Positions 31,024-42,800 are shown, counted from the first letter of the stretch. The stretch is 64,000 nt of DNA from Platanthera guangdongensis (GCA_039583875.1 CM077159.1:104245287-104309286); one strand, 5' to 3'. Translations and numbers: made by a program. Notes: generated by a model from the sequence alone, not told the origin.

Positions 31024-33332
31024 TCAGTTTGCCTTAGGAACCCAAACACGTTTGGGTCCTTGGTCTCGGGTTAGAGTGCTCCCCCTACGAGTGTTAGCAT
31101 TACGAGCGGTCTTTCTCATATTGCTGACATAAGGGGTTGCAGCATTTCTGGAATTGAACCACCAATCTATGGCGAAGTGACCAACCTTGAGACAGCACCA
31201 ACAGTAAAATCTGTTGTACCTTTGCCTCATGATCTCCTGCTTGACCTTTTGGAATTGTGGTCTAGCAGGGGCAGCATTCTTGGAGGAAGATGCCTCATGA
31301 TGATGGCAATCACATGGCTTCTTCTCCTTTATGGGCTTCTCTACAACAGGCTTTGTTTTTGGTGCCTTCTTAAAGTTATGCCCATGATTGAAAGGGTCAT
31401 AACTCTGAAGAATAACTTCTTCATAAGGAGCCTTAAAGACACTTTCACCAAAGTCTCTGGGTCGAGTACATCCTTGATAGCGGTACTTTGGCTCTACATA
31501 GGTAGTCCTGGCAAAGTGCCCGTAGGATGAGTCAAGATCAAACTCATTTGATGGAAAGATGACTTTCTTGAATGTAGTTTGATCTTGAGGGGCTTTCCCT
31601 TTCTCTTTGGCTAAGGCCTTTTTGACGGCCTTATTCTTCCGTTGATTCTTGTTTCTCCTAGAGGATTTACTAGGAGCTTCTTCATGGCCTAGTCCAGCTC
31701 CCTTGGCCTTTGCTGAGAATTCAGCAACGAATGGAAGAACCGTCTTGGGCTTCGAGAAACTTTCAACCAGTTTCTTTTTAGCTGCAAGTTTGGCCTCCAA
31801 TTCCTTAATGATTTTCTCTTTAAGGTCAAGGTGCTCAAGAGCCTTGTTATATTCTTCAATTGCATTATTGAAGTTTTCTTCGAGGGAGTCAGTCTTTGCG
31901 ACTTTCTCTCTGAAGATGCTCTCTTCGGCTTTTAGAGATTTGATCTCTTTAGCCTGAGTCTTCATGACTAGACGACATTTGTCGTAAGCCATGATTAACT
32001 CCTTGTACTGGGCCATTAGCTCTGACTCATCGTCAGAGGAGCTTTCCTCACAATCATGTTCAGAGACTTCAGAATCTGAAAGAGGGGTATGAGAGTTTAC
32101 CTTCCCAGTGAACTGGGGCTCTTGATCATCATCTGTTTGAGTCATTAGTCCAAAATAAGCTTCTTCTTCTTCACTTGACTCAGATGAGTCGGAGTCACTA
32201 AGAGTCTTGCTCTTTTGGGATATGAGGCTCTTCTCTTTCCTCTTCTTGTTGTGTGAGGATTTCTTTTCTTCTCTTCTACCACCCTCCTTCTTATTATGAG
32301 GGCAGTCGGCGATGACGTGACCTGGCTTATTACAACAATAGCAAATGATGTCAGTCGAAACATATTTGTTCTGTTTGGAGGAATACCTGTCATGGCTACT
32401 TGAGCCTTTTCTTTGTCGATCACCATCGTGTCGTGATCTTCTATAGGAGGCATCCTTGCCTTTCCATTGCTTTTTCTTGTTCAAGAATTTCTTGAACTGA
32501 CGTGAGAGCAGTGAGAACTCTCCTTCTGATAGCTCAGAGCCTGAGGTACTAGGCTCAGAAGTTTCTTCTTCTTCACTAATCTCTGGAGCTGGAGCAGGGG
32601 AGGAAACCTTTGTCTTTCTGGAGGTGCCTACTTTTAGAGCAACAGACTTTTCTTTGAGAGCAGACCTGCTCTTCTCTTCTTCATCTTTCCTGGTATTGAG
32701 TTGAAGGTCATATGACATAAGCTTCCCGAAGAGATTTTGTGGGTCTGTCTCAGCCAGCTTCCCAAACTCCATGATGGCACAGACCTTATTGTCCCATTCT
32801 TTGGTCAGGGATCTCAGGAATTTGTCATTCAGTTTTCCATTTGTGAATACTCTGCCATAGACCCTTAGTCCATTCACTATCTTGAAAAAGTTCTCAAATG
32901 TATCAGTAATGGTCTCTTTTCTTCCCTGTCGGAAGGCTTCATACTTCTGATTGAGGAGGGATCTCCGATCATCCCCCACTTCTTCTGTTCCCACCATTAA
33001 GGTAACCAAGGACTGCCACATCTCCTTTGCAGATTGGCAGTGGATTAAGTTTTGCAGCATTGAGTCATCAACTACACTTGCTATAATGTTTTTAGCTTTC
33101 TTGTCTAGTGAGACAAGTGCAATCTCATCCTTGTCCAAATCCATCAGCTTCTTTGGAACCTTCTTGGTAGGATCTATAGTGGAGACAGTCGTAGGGACAT
33201 AAGGACATTCTTCAACTATCATGAAGATCCTTGGATCCACAGCTTCCATAAAAAATTTGATTCTTTCTTTCCATATGGAAAGTTATTCTTGTTGCACAGG
33301 GGAAGCTTGGCGAAATCCTTTGCCTTGTCCAT
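31024..33332 (-). pseudogene. Family A gag, int2 (nearly intact)
   Basis: A 741-codon open frame (33249-31024) covers the Gag domain, the knuckle CYCCNKPGHVIADCP, the acidic Ser-rich segment, the coiled coil (KELEAKLAAKKKLVESFSKP at its end), a basic region, a second knuckle-like CWCCLKVGHFAID and a C-terminus ending WVPKAN. The natural start is the ATG at 33332, and a 1-bp deletion near 33278 separates it from the long frame. At the 3' end gag stops at a TGA (31026-31024), followed two codons on by TAA. Pol continues in the same frame after an acceptor-like TTGCAG. Confidence 0.85.
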
Positions 33333-33401
33333 GATAGATAGATCTCAATTAACAACTATATGCAGGAACTGATCAAGGTGTTAAACTTTTAACGATCAAC
33401 C

Positions 33402-33417
33402 TGGCTATGATACCAAT
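33402..33417 (-). other. Primer binding site of int2
   Basis: The minus strand reads TTGGTATCATAGCCAGG directly inside LTR3, with one mismatch to the initiator tRNA-Met complement. Confidence 0.8.
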
Positions 33418-34169
33418 TGAAAGATAATAGTTGCCAACCTAAATAACCTAGAGGGGGGTGAATAGGTGAGTTGTGCATCTTTTGCGGAATAAAAAAAATC
33501 TTAGAACACATCACAGATCTATCTACTAAAATATCATAGACGAGACAAGATTTATAGTGGTTCCCCGATCTTGGGTACATCCACTTTCCCTCACCGATCT
33601 AGCAATAAACTAGACTCGGCTACTCAACTATCTCGGATTGAAAATCAATCCTACCCTTGGAACAAAGTTCCTACAATCTCAATCCAATCCAACTGGATCT
33701 ACAACTCAGAAGAAACACCTTCCTACAAACTTAGAGTGGAAAACTCCTACACTCGGAGAAAAATTCTCCTACAGAAAAGAAATTCAAGTATTGAAAAATA
33801 CAAACAGTGAAATCGTCTGATTCAGATCTGAAAATAAAACAGAAACTGGAATCTTCTTCTTGGCGTGCAGCTTTATCAGAAAAGTTGAAGAAGGATTATA
33901 GTCAATCAGTATATCTAAACTTCTTGCTTCCACGATCGGACAGATGATGAGTATGTGAAAATCGATCTCGATCTGGAGAGCTGTTTTTGTCTATTTCCTC
34001 TGAAGATCGAAACCCTTGCCGGAGAATAACAGCGGCGGCGACGGCTTTCGTTCCGTGAAGAGAGAGAGAGGAAATAGCGATTATTTTGGAAAGCGACGGC
34101 TGCAAAACTCAGAGGAATTTTCTTCTTGAAAGATCTGTTTTCTCATTAGGGTTTGTCGATTAGACAAGA

Positions 34170-34178
34170 CCTTTTATA
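34170..34178 (-). promoter_or_regulatory. LTR3 TATA box
   Basis: The minus strand reads ATATAAAAGG, the same position as in LTR1 and LTR2. It would drive int2 transcription. Confidence 0.7.
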
Positions 34179-34317
34179 TGAGTACTAATAACGGTCATTA
34201 TCGGTTTTAATGACGTATACGTGGACCAATCATATCACGGTATTTGAAAATCTGTCAAATCTGGACATAGAAGAAATTTCAGAGAAAATGAAGTCATATA
34301 CACGAATAGGTATAAAA

Positions 34318-35074
34318 CTACTCGAGTAGGTCAAGGACTACTCGAGTAACCAAAGAGATTTTACTCGGTTATATAAATCATGACTACTCGAGTTTGTAGA
34401 GGAAAACTACTCGAGTATGTATAGTCAACTACTCGAGTACTTTAGAAGATCTACTCGAGTATAAAGAAAAGTTTCTCGGGAGGGAGCAGAGCTACTCGAG
34501 TACAAGTTATACTACTCGAGTAGGCAGAATTGAACTACTCGAGTGGTTAGAGGAACTACTCGAGTAAACACTTAGAAATATTCTACACACGGGAAAAATA
34601 GCTACTCGAGTAGTTAGATTGAACTACTCGAGAGGAAAGAAATTTATCTCGACTATATGAAAGACTTACTCGAGTATATCTTAGTTACTCGACACAGTGT
34701 CAAGACTTAATCGAGTATATAAAGTACCTACTCGAGTAAATGACTTAGAAAAAAAATCTGGGAAAAATGAATTTGGAACAGGAAGAATATACTACTCGAG
34801 TATGAACTACTCGAGAGAGAATGAGCTACTCGAGTATATGACTTGGACTACTCGAATAGGAAGAATGATCTACTCGAGTATATGACTTGGACTACTCAAG
34901 TAGGAAGAATGATCTACTCGAGTAGTTTAGTAAGCTACTCGAGTATGTCAATGAACTACTCGAGTGTTTTACTTAACTTCACGAGAGGAAAAATTTTCTT
35001 ACTCGAGTATGCAGAAGTTTCACTCGAGTATATCACAAGCAATCTACTCGAGTAGTTAAGGACCTACTCGAGAG
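34318..35074. repeat. Phased TACTCGAGTA palindrome array in LTR3
   Basis: Homologous to the LTR2 array with the same 21-22 bp lattice. Several sites have lost the CpG, for example CTCAAGTAGG near 34886 and CTCGAATAGG near 34852. Confidence 0.9.
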
Positions 35075-35399
35075 AAACACTTAGAAAAATTTCTGTCAGC
35101 AATTTTCTTCTTCTACTAGAAGGGAATCAGCACCAAGTCTTTACACAGTACTATAGCTTGAATATGAAGTGTATCCCAATAGAGAGACTACACATGAGTC
35201 AACACTTTGGAACACACAATGAGGGATTACACTGTGTGGTCCTGTGTTTGGTGACCAATTGTACACTGACATTGGTCTACACTTCCCATTGGAGTCCTGC
35301 AAACACATAACTCAAGAAAAGCATCAAATACAACCTAATTCTTCTTAGTTCCAGGGTGACTTCATCAAATCTGGGTTAATGTGGACATAGTTCCCAAAA

Positions 35400-35404
35400 A
35401 CAGA
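35400..35404. other. Right target-site duplication ACAGA
   Basis: Matches 14212-14216 exactly and directly follows LTR3. Confidence 0.85.
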
Positions 35405-35548
35405 CAAGAGTGCATGCATTTGATCAAATCTCTTCATCACAAGTCATCAACATACGTTTGATCACAAAAATATACTCGCAAAGATGTTTAAGTTCTACAG
35501 CAGCAAAAAAGGAGGGGGAGAGGGGTCCGGGATCTCGCAAGCAGCAGG

Positions 35549-37650
35549 TCATTCCTCCCTACCGAAAGAGGAATCTTCACTCTCCTTGCCATAGAGCTGG
35601 GGTACCAGATCACGAGCGGTCAACGTCTCGGAGTATTCCTTCACGACCCCCAGCTCCTTCATCATTTTTAGGACCAGCTCTGCCGTCATGATTCTGGCAT
35701 CTCGGCACTGCTCCTCAACATCATCCAGAGAATATCGTGGCAAAGAGGCCGGGAGGGGTTCGCGGCGAGATGACGACGCGGCGTTGTCCTGAAGGCGAGT
35801 GTTCTAGGATTTCAAATCCTTAATCTCCTCCTCCTGGGCCGCCATGCGCGAGTGCATCCGCTCCGCCATCTCAGAATCCTGCGAGATGCCCAGTCATTAG
35901 TAAAGAGTATTTAAAAAAATATATCCAAGGATAAGTTTAAGAATTACCACGCCGCTCTGAGCTTTTGTGAGGAGGGTCTCGGCAACAGATAGCCTTTTCG
36001 CGAGGTCGTCAGATTTCGCTCGCTCCGCCGCCAAGACCTCCTTGTATCTTTCCACCTCTTGTTAGTATAGATCAGGCGGCGCGAGGTACGGTGCGAGAGC
36101 TCCAAGGAACATAGTTGGGCATGGGAGGATTTCAAGACGAGGTCTCGCGAGGACTCATTCTCGGGGGAGACTGCCTCGGGAGCACCATAAAGGTCATAGC
36201 CCACAGAGAAGGCATGGCTGGTGCGAACCTCCTGTTATTTCTAAGAAGGAAGGAGGGTGGAGATGGACATGCGGTTGACGTCCTTCTCCCACACCAGAAT
36301 GTGGGCGCCAACACCATCCTGGATCGTGGGGCCCAGGTTGAAATTTGTATGAGAAGAGGGGGGTTGGGAGACTGGGAGAAGCAGTTTCGTGAGATGTATC
36401 GATGGCGGGCTGGTTTGAAGTGACTGCCGGCCTATCGGGTAGAGCCATCTCGCGGGCAGGCGAGACGGCATGAGAGGGAGTGGTGCGGGGCGACTGGGAG
36501 CCCCCTATAGAGATGGGGCTCAAGGACCCCAACATTTCCTTCTCCTACGGTGCCTTATTTTTCCCCTTGGAAATGACTACGGCTTTCTTCATCTTTTTAT
36601 TGGGAGGGCTGGAGCGAGAGGGAGCCGTGTCGCCTGCAGGCCTCTTCGGAGGGATAGGAGCCAATAACCCTCTCACCGCCTCAGTCGCTACGCTGGTGAG
36701 ACTGAGACCCTTTCTTGGTTGGATGTTGCTCTTGTAGGGGGGGGGGTGGATTGGTACAACCCGCTCTCCTGAAACAAGCAAAAGGTGATGAGATGGCATG
36801 ATGGAAAATGATCAAACGCAAGACAAGAGAGTGAGAGTACCTTCGCCCGGGAGCACCGGGGCAGTGAGTCGAGGCCTCGCTGTAAGAGGTTGACCTCAAA
36901 GTTTTTGCCGACAAAGAAGTCGTACAGCAGCTTGTCCGTGCCACCCACCTGCGGGGACACGTAAAAGATCTCGGCGGGCAACACAGGTGCGAGCGGGATG
37001 CCCCTGAAGTTGCCGTGGATGAAGACAAATCTGGTGAGCCAATGCTGATTTTTGTTTAGCGTCTCGCGCGCCTTGAGCCCTTGCCCAGTAAAGTACGAGA
37101 CGTTGTCGCCATTGGCGTGGTAGATGAAGAGCTTGCGGAAGACCATCAATCTAAACTCGATGCGCTCCCAGTGCATGTAGCAGGCGAAAGCGATTAACAC
37201 CGAAATAGAATTCGAGTTAAGCTGCGTCGGGACGACGTCAAAGTACTTCAAGACCTATTTTACCTCCGGCCAAAGGGGCAATCTCAACCCCGCCTCGAAG
37301 TGCGAAACGGGGAAGGCGAGTTCCCCGGGTAATAGGTGTAGATCGCCTCGCCAACCTTGTGGGCCGCGATTCAAGCCCCTCCTTCATGTAGTCGCGGACT
37401 AAGATGCGGTAGTCTTCATCACGAAGCCTGCCGGGAGGGAAATCATGGTCAGTAAACTGCTTCCAGCAGCGGTTGTGCCCCTCTCCTTCCTCAACTTTCT
37501 TCTTGCCAATTTTTTAGCGAGGCGGATGTTGGCGAGTGGGTTGAGAGAGAAGAAGAAGCGAGAAGAGAAGGAGGGGCGAGAGGAATAAAAGGGCGAGAGG
37601 GATCTGTGAGATGGAAGAGGCAGGGGGGAAAGCATGGACGCGGCAGAGAT
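35549..37650 (-). pseudogene. Gypsy-type transposon protein (Transposase_28-like), spliced
   Basis: The N-terminal part (about 37330-36840) reads FEAGLRLPLWPEVK, a stop, then VLKYFDVVPTQLNSNSISVL and AFACYMHWERIE. From memory this matches the Pfam 'putative gypsy type transposon' family (Transposase_28, PF04195). Introns are visible on the minus strand: a GTACTC donor at about 36839 with a TTTCAG acceptor near 36775, and a GTAATT donor at about 35945 with a CTCGCAG acceptor near 35880. The exon before the second intron encodes a coiled coil (EVLAAERAKSDDLAKRLSV), and the last exon ends at 35549 with DLVPQLYGKESED. At least one in-frame stop and a TAG in the last exon make it a pseudogene. Its function is unknown. 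It belongs to the repeat that the family A composite invaded. Confidence 0.65.
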
Positions 37651-38204
37651 GAAGGCGCAGATATCTTTCTGCTCTGGGGGGCAGGAGTATTTATAGCGGA
37701 TGTAGTAAAATGGTTAAATGGGAGGGGAAAACGTATAGGGGGAAGGGGAAGAGTCGGTCGGCGGTTCACTCTCTCTCTCCTAAAACCTCGATTTGTGTGG
37801 CCCATCACAATCACAGGACGGAATGATTAAATTAAAAGTAATTAATTGAAAATTAAGCAATTAAACTAGCAGCAATAAATATTTAAACATACCCTCCCAT
37901 ATAAGGCGGGCGCCGTGTTCTCGGACATTGTCTGCGAGACGGCAGCATAATGTCTTACACAATTATTACAACATTAAAATACAAAAACAAAGAAGAAAGA
38001 GCGAGACGAATGAATAAAACGGGTCGAGCATGGCAGTCCTTAATACGGGAACCATTTCCAGCAGCCACCGCGAGCCCCCGCGCAGGGGGGCCTACTGTTC
38101 GAGTGGAAGGCGTGAACGACGCCAAGCCCTCTGCTCGCGAGACAGAGCTGCGTGTCGACCTCGCTGATAATGGCCTGACTGTCGGTCCCCTCAACTTATA
38201 TCCT
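37651..38204. other. Spacer between the two gypsy-type genes
   Basis: No gene seen. An AT-rich stretch (37820-37900) separates GC-richer flanks. The short frames on both strands are not supported by any family signature. Confidence 0.4.
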
Positions 38205-39014
38205 AGGGTCAACCTCAGAAGATAGGCGAGCACATTCATTCTCCAGGCATTCGATTCTCCAATCAGCCACCTGCATGTCCTGCTCCCGCTTGCTGATGAT
38301 GCGCGCGTGATTCCGGAACATCTCAGCTGTCTTGCGCTTCATCTCCAGCAGGTCTGCGAGGTCGCCCAGGTAGTCTTCAATCTCGTCTATAGGAGGAGTG
38401 GGTGAGACGGCGAGTCGCCTAAAAAGCTCCTCAGTGGGCGAGTCGGTCTAGGCGCCTACACAAGGATTGGAAGGCCAGAGTGTGGGAGGCTCGCGCAGGA
38501 GGGTGTGGCAGTAGTGCGTGGGACAGAGAAGCGAGAGGGAAGGTTTTTTACCAGGATGGAGGGAGGTCCCGGCGGCCTGAGAGGGGTCGTCTCTCCTCTC
38601 TTTAGGGGGAGTAGATGGAGGAGTAGAAGGCTGTGATGAGTCAGTTTCTTTATAATGGGCCACGGTGTCATCCCGTGGACTAACTGGTCGGTGTAGAGGC
38701 GCGGGGTCTCCCTGAAGAGGCAAATCTGTAAACAAGCAGATATGGATGATAAGATAATAGGGGCAAAAGCGAGAACTCACCTCCTTATTTTTAGGAGATG
38801 GGGGAGGAAGAGAGGGGCGGGTCTCCAGGATAGCACGAGATGTCCCCTCGGCCGATGAGGAAGGGCCGCCTGTCTTTACCTTCTTCTGGCGAGGTGAAGA
38901 GGACGGTAAGGAGGGTGGGGTACGAGCCAAAGTCTTGGTCAGAGTAGCCACGTTGGCCTTATTCTGCTTGCGCACCATTGCAAGACGCTCGAGGAAACTC
39001 CGACTATGAGACAT
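38205..39014 (-). pseudogene. Coiled-coil protein of the host gypsy-type repeat, spliced
   Basis: The start at 39014 (MSHSRSFLERLAMVRKQNKA) opens a Ser/Pro/Lys-rich exon ending at 38781 with a consensus donor GTGAGT. The next exon begins after a TTTACAG acceptor at 38726 and ends near 38552 at a GTAAAA donor. A third exon from about 38455 contains PPIDEIEDYLGDLADLLEMK and a further heptad-rich stretch, but carries an in-frame TAG close to its start. The architecture (disordered head, coiled-coil tail) resembles the neighbouring Transposase_28-type protein without its folded domain. No function can be assigned. Confidence 0.5.
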
Positions 39015-39356
39015 GATTGCAGCAGGGCCAAGGGAGGGAGAAGTGTGAAAGGGAGGATTTACCTTATGGGGTAGGAATCCTATATTTATAGGCTCCAGTA
39101 CGGGTCCTCACCAAAGATTCCATCATAAATACACCCATAAATATTCTTTAATGACACGAGCATCAGTTGGACTTTCTTTTCGAGCTTAAAATAATCTCGA
39201 AAAGAGCGGAGATTTTGTACAACCTCGGGCTCGTAGGATCAGATCGGGCTCGAAGAGATCTAAAGGTAAGGTAAGATGGACTCTTTGGCAGAAGTCTACT
39301 CACTGGAAAGTGGGTCCCAGGAAAAGGGCTACTCATCGGGTTAAGGCCGGCTAGCT

Positions 39357-39545
39357 AGGCGAGAGGGCCCCAGAAATCCGGGCGAGAAGGGCCCAATGGC
39401 TCAGGCGAGAGGCTTCCCAGGCAAGACGGACCCAGCGAGATGGCCCAGTGGCTCAGGAGAGATCCTTCCCAGGCGAGACGGACCCAGCGAGAGGGCCCAG
39501 TGGCTCAGGCGAGAGCCGCGCCAGGCGAGATGAGCCCTATAGGTG
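39357..39545. repeat. Short tandem repeat rich in GGCGAGA
   Basis: Units containing CCCAGGCGAGACGGACCCA and GAGGGCCCAGTGGCTCAGG recur about three times with a period of roughly 50-60 bp. The interval 39015-39356 before it has no recognisable gene. Confidence 0.7.
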
Positions 39546-39599
39546 GGAGTTCTCGCCCGCGAGACGGTGCTCTCGCCAAATGCCAGTTCAGTTGGAAGG

Positions 39600-40267
39600 C
39601 AGTTCACCTTTTTAGCCCTAGGTGATTTTACGCTTTTACCCTCGGTGGTATGTATATAACCCTTCAGAATAGTGGAGTTTGGCTGTTGGCAGACCCAACC
39701 AAGGGTGTTTTGGTAATTTCAGGTCGGTTCAATTTGGTTATTGGTAGTTTAAACTCAGAAAACTATAAATAGGCTCATAGGGATTCTTCAGAAGCACTTT
39801 TTTCCCGGGATTTTAAGAGTTTTCCTGTGCTTTCTAAGGAGCTCCAAGCCCAGCTTTTGGCTTTGGAGGGGAAGCTCTCAGAGATCTTCTGGGTAAGCGG
39901 TGGGACCTCCCTGCTGAGGCTTTGGGTCGATTTCTGGTCCTTCACCACCAGTCGGAGGTCAGAGCTTGGGACAAGTAGGTGTTGGCTACGACCCTAATTT
40001 CGAACTTTTGTTGAAGTCAAATTTCGGCTTCAACATGAGCAGTAGCCAGTTAAGCGGCTAAGGTTGGTGGGTGCTGGTATTTTGTAGTTGTGGCAGTCGT
40101 CTTTCCCTCACCATTGTGAGTTAGTGTTGTTGTTTTATTATTTATTTCAGACATACATGCCTTTTTGGTGGGTTCGTGTCAGGTTATTGATGCCCGCTGG
40201 AGTTTCTATATTGTTAAGTTATTTGCATCATGACACGTATTTGCTCTTACACTGGTATATTGTTTAA
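39600..40267 (+). repeat. LTR-like promoter region of unknown element
   Basis: Contains a good TATA box at 39764 followed by a leader-like stretch and no ORF. It ends where family C pol sequence begins abruptly. It may be the LTR of the host gypsy-type repeat. Termini are not defined. Confidence 0.3.
39764..39772 (+). promoter_or_regulatory. TATA box, LTR-like region
   Basis: CTATAAATAGGC is a strong plant TATA match. The sequence upstream is mixed and the sequence downstream lacks a gene. Confidence 0.45.
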
Positions 40268-42596
40268 AGGCAGAGAATATGCATGTTGTGACAACAATGT
40301 TTGGGGAAGATCAAGGAATTCATCAGGAATTTTCTTCACTAAGAACTCCCCAACAAAATGGGATAGCTGAGAAGAAAAATTGAACACTTATAGAGGCTGA
40401 CATGACCACTCTCAGTGATACTTTTCTCCCAGAATATTTCTGAGCTGAGGAAGTGAACATTGCATGTCATGTCCTGAACAGGGCCTCTATTAATAAGTAC
40501 CACAAGAAGACTCCCTATGAGAATATGAAGGGAAGAAAACCAAATCTAACCTATCTTAGGATCCTTAGTAGTAAGTGCTTTGTGATCAATAATGGGAAGT
40601 CCCATTTGACTAAGTTTGCTACCAAATCCTATGAAGGGATATTTGTTGGGTACTTCAACCATAACAATGCATATACGGTCTACAACTTAAAAAATCAAGT
40701 TGTAGAAGAATCTGTTAATGTAATCTTTGATGAGTCATCAATAATTAACAGTGAGCTGTCAAGATTTTCTAGATCTGTAGGTGTAGAAGAAAGGATGGAC
40801 AAACTAACCATCATGGATATCTCACCAACTACCCTGAAAGAATCTGATTGAGTTTGCATTCTAGAAGGAGATCTAAGTGCACCTGATATGGATGAAGGTC
40901 AGCAAGATCCAGCCAATGAAGTTCTTGATGTTGAAGTAAGAATTCCTCCACCAGTCTGGCACTTGATGGATCATCCCAGAGATCAGATAATTGGAGATGC
41001 TAGATAAGGGGATACAACAAGGAGCATAAGCCAGAACATTGCAATGTACTCCAGCTTCATGTCTCAGGTAGAACCTAAAAGGTTTGAATATGACAACATT
41101 GATCCATTTTGGATTGTCGCTATGCAAGAGGAACTGAACCAATTCAAGAGATGCAAGGTCTGAAAGCTGGTTTCCAGTCCACAAGGATACAACATCATTA
41201 GAACCAAGTGGATCTACAGGAATAAGATTGATGAAAATGGTGTTATAGTGAAGAATAATGCTAGACTGCTAGATAAATTATATAGACAAGAAGAAGGTAA
41301 TGATTTTGATCAAACTTTGCTCCAGTAGCTAGATTGGAAGCCATTAGACCATTCCTTGTATATATTGCTCACAAGGGATTTAAGGTCTACCAAATGGATG
41401 TCAAGTCAGCCTTCCTTAATGGTGACATAAGAGAAGTGGTATATGTTCAGCAACTCTCAGGTTTTGTCAATTCTAACTCACTTGATTATGTTTATAAACT
41501 TAGAAAAGCATAATATGGGCTAAAGCAAGCCCCTAGGGCATGGTATGAGAACCCGTCTAGCTTTCTCATTGAGAACAAATTTTTAAGGGAAAAGATAGAC
41601 AAGACACTATTCCTAAGGGAAGTCAAGGGCAGAATCATCCTAGTCCAGATTTATGTAGATGACATAATCTTTGGGTCTACTAATGATAACCTCTGCAAGA
41701 CGTTTGCTAACTTATGCAGGGGATATTTGAAATGAGCAGTATGGGCGAGCTTAAGTACTTCTTGGGCCTCCATGTAAGGCAGTCTGAGAATGGATTATCC
41801 ATTTCTCAGTCTAAGTTCACTAAGGAGTTAATAAGAAAATTTGGAATTGAGAGTGCCTTCATAATTAAAACTCCTATAGGGTCAAGTGTGTCAATAAACA
41901 AGCATGAGACGGGAAAAGCTGTTGATGAAACCATGTATAGAGGTATAATTGGCTCCCTCCTCTATCTTACTGCTAGTAGGCCAGACATCATGTATATTAC
42001 ATGTGTCTGTGCTAGATACTAGGCTCGCCCTAAGGAGTCTCACTATTTTGTAGCTAAAACAATTCCGAGATATCTGAAGGGCACATCTTATCTTGGCCTA
42101 TGATACCCTAGGAATAGTGATTATGAACTAACTAGGTACTCAAATGCAGACTTTGTTGGCTGCAGAGAAGGCATGAAAAGCACATCAAGCTCCTATCAAT
42201 TTCTTGGAAGAAGACTTGTGACATGGAGCAGCAAGAAGCAAACTAGTGTTGCAATCTCAACTGCAGAGTCAGAATATATATCTGCTAGAAGTTGTTGTGC
42301 ACAAATGTTGTAGATCCAACAAAATCTCCAGGACTGTAATCTTATGATAAGTAGAACTCCTATGTTCTGTGATTCTACAAATGCAATCTCTATTGCTAGG
42401 AATCTGATGTCTCACAGCAGGACTAAGCACATAGAGATTAGGTATCACTTTATTTGAAAGCACGTGGAATGTGAAGACATCAGTATTGATTTTGTCCCTA
42501 CAGACAAGCAAGTAGCTGACATCTTCACTAAGCTACTAGATGAAGACAAGTTTAATACCTTCAAATTTGAGCTGGGTATGTTGAACTTAGTATAGC
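40268..42596 (+). pseudogene. Family C copia pol: integrase C-half, RT, RNase H
   Basis: The sequence starts inside integrase (EFSSLRTPQQNGIAEKKN), then NRASINKYHKKTPYENMKGRKP and GIFVGYFNHNNAY. The linker and RT follow with several stops and frameshifts: [14 protein letters not shown] near 41395, [10 protein letters not shown] near 41518, and an intact [10 protein letters not shown] near 41652. The segment 41714-42022 carries the GELKYFLGLHV and YRGIIGSLLYLTASRPDIM region. RNase H follows (SNADF, STSSSYQFLG, STAESEYISA, HIEIRYHFI, DKQVADIFTKLLDE) and ends near 42594. Gag, protease and the first half of integrase are missing, so the copy is 5'-truncated. Unlike family A it retains RT. Confidence 0.85.
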
Positions 42597-42679
42597 TTCA
42601 GTAAAAATTCATATATTCCTTTTGTAGGTAGTGTTACTCCTTGTACGATAACATATAAAAAATGGACTAAGTATTCAGG

Positions 42680-42800
42680 CATCGAGTGCGCTGAGACAAG
42701 TCAGGCGTCGAGTACGCTAAGTCTAAATACTCAGGCATCGAGTGCATCGAGATAACAACAAGCGTCGAGAGCGTTTAGTGCGTCGAGTCCACTCAACGCA
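42680..42800. repeat. Family C GCGTCGAGT motif cluster before the aORF
   Basis: Six copies of (g/a)TCGAGT/A occur at 42683, 42709, 42739, 42748, 42766 and 42784 (CpG positions), ending in CACTCAACGC. Spacing is irregular (26, 30, 9, 18, 18). The location between RNase H and the aORF promoter matches families A and B. Confidence 0.7.

Larger units (their letters stand above)
33418..35399 (-). repeat. LTR3 (outer, 5' LTR of int2)
   Basis: 1982 bp. The outer end reads ...TTCCCAAAA on the plus strand instead of TTCCCAACA, a C to A change at 35398 that damages the terminal TG. The other end is the usual TTTCA next to the PBS. The shared block begins at 33552. Confidence 0.95.
14212..35404 (-). 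mobile_element. Family A copia composite: LTR1-int1-LTR2-int2-LTR3
   Basis: Three direct LTRs (14217-16199, 23810-25796, 33418-35399) alternate with two complete internal regions on the minus strand. Only the outermost junctions carry a target-site duplication, ACAGA on both sides. The two internal regions share the order PBS, gag, protease, integrase, RNase H, palindrome array, aORF, polypurine tract. In a 300-bp sample they differ by roughly 3 percent. Both lack the RT domain at the same junction. The structure fits one insertion that was later duplicated by unequal recombination between LTRs, or a recombined tandem that inserted as one unit. Confidence 0.9.

Noticed and set aside
36115..36800. 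Plus-strand frames opposite the gypsy-type gene
   Set aside because: They mirror the minus-strand exons. Splice sites, domain and coiled coil all support the minus strand.
42680..42800. 21-bp phasing in the family C pre-aORF cluster
   Set aside because: CpG steps are 26, 30, 9, 18 and 18 bp, so the lattice claim is not extended to this cluster.
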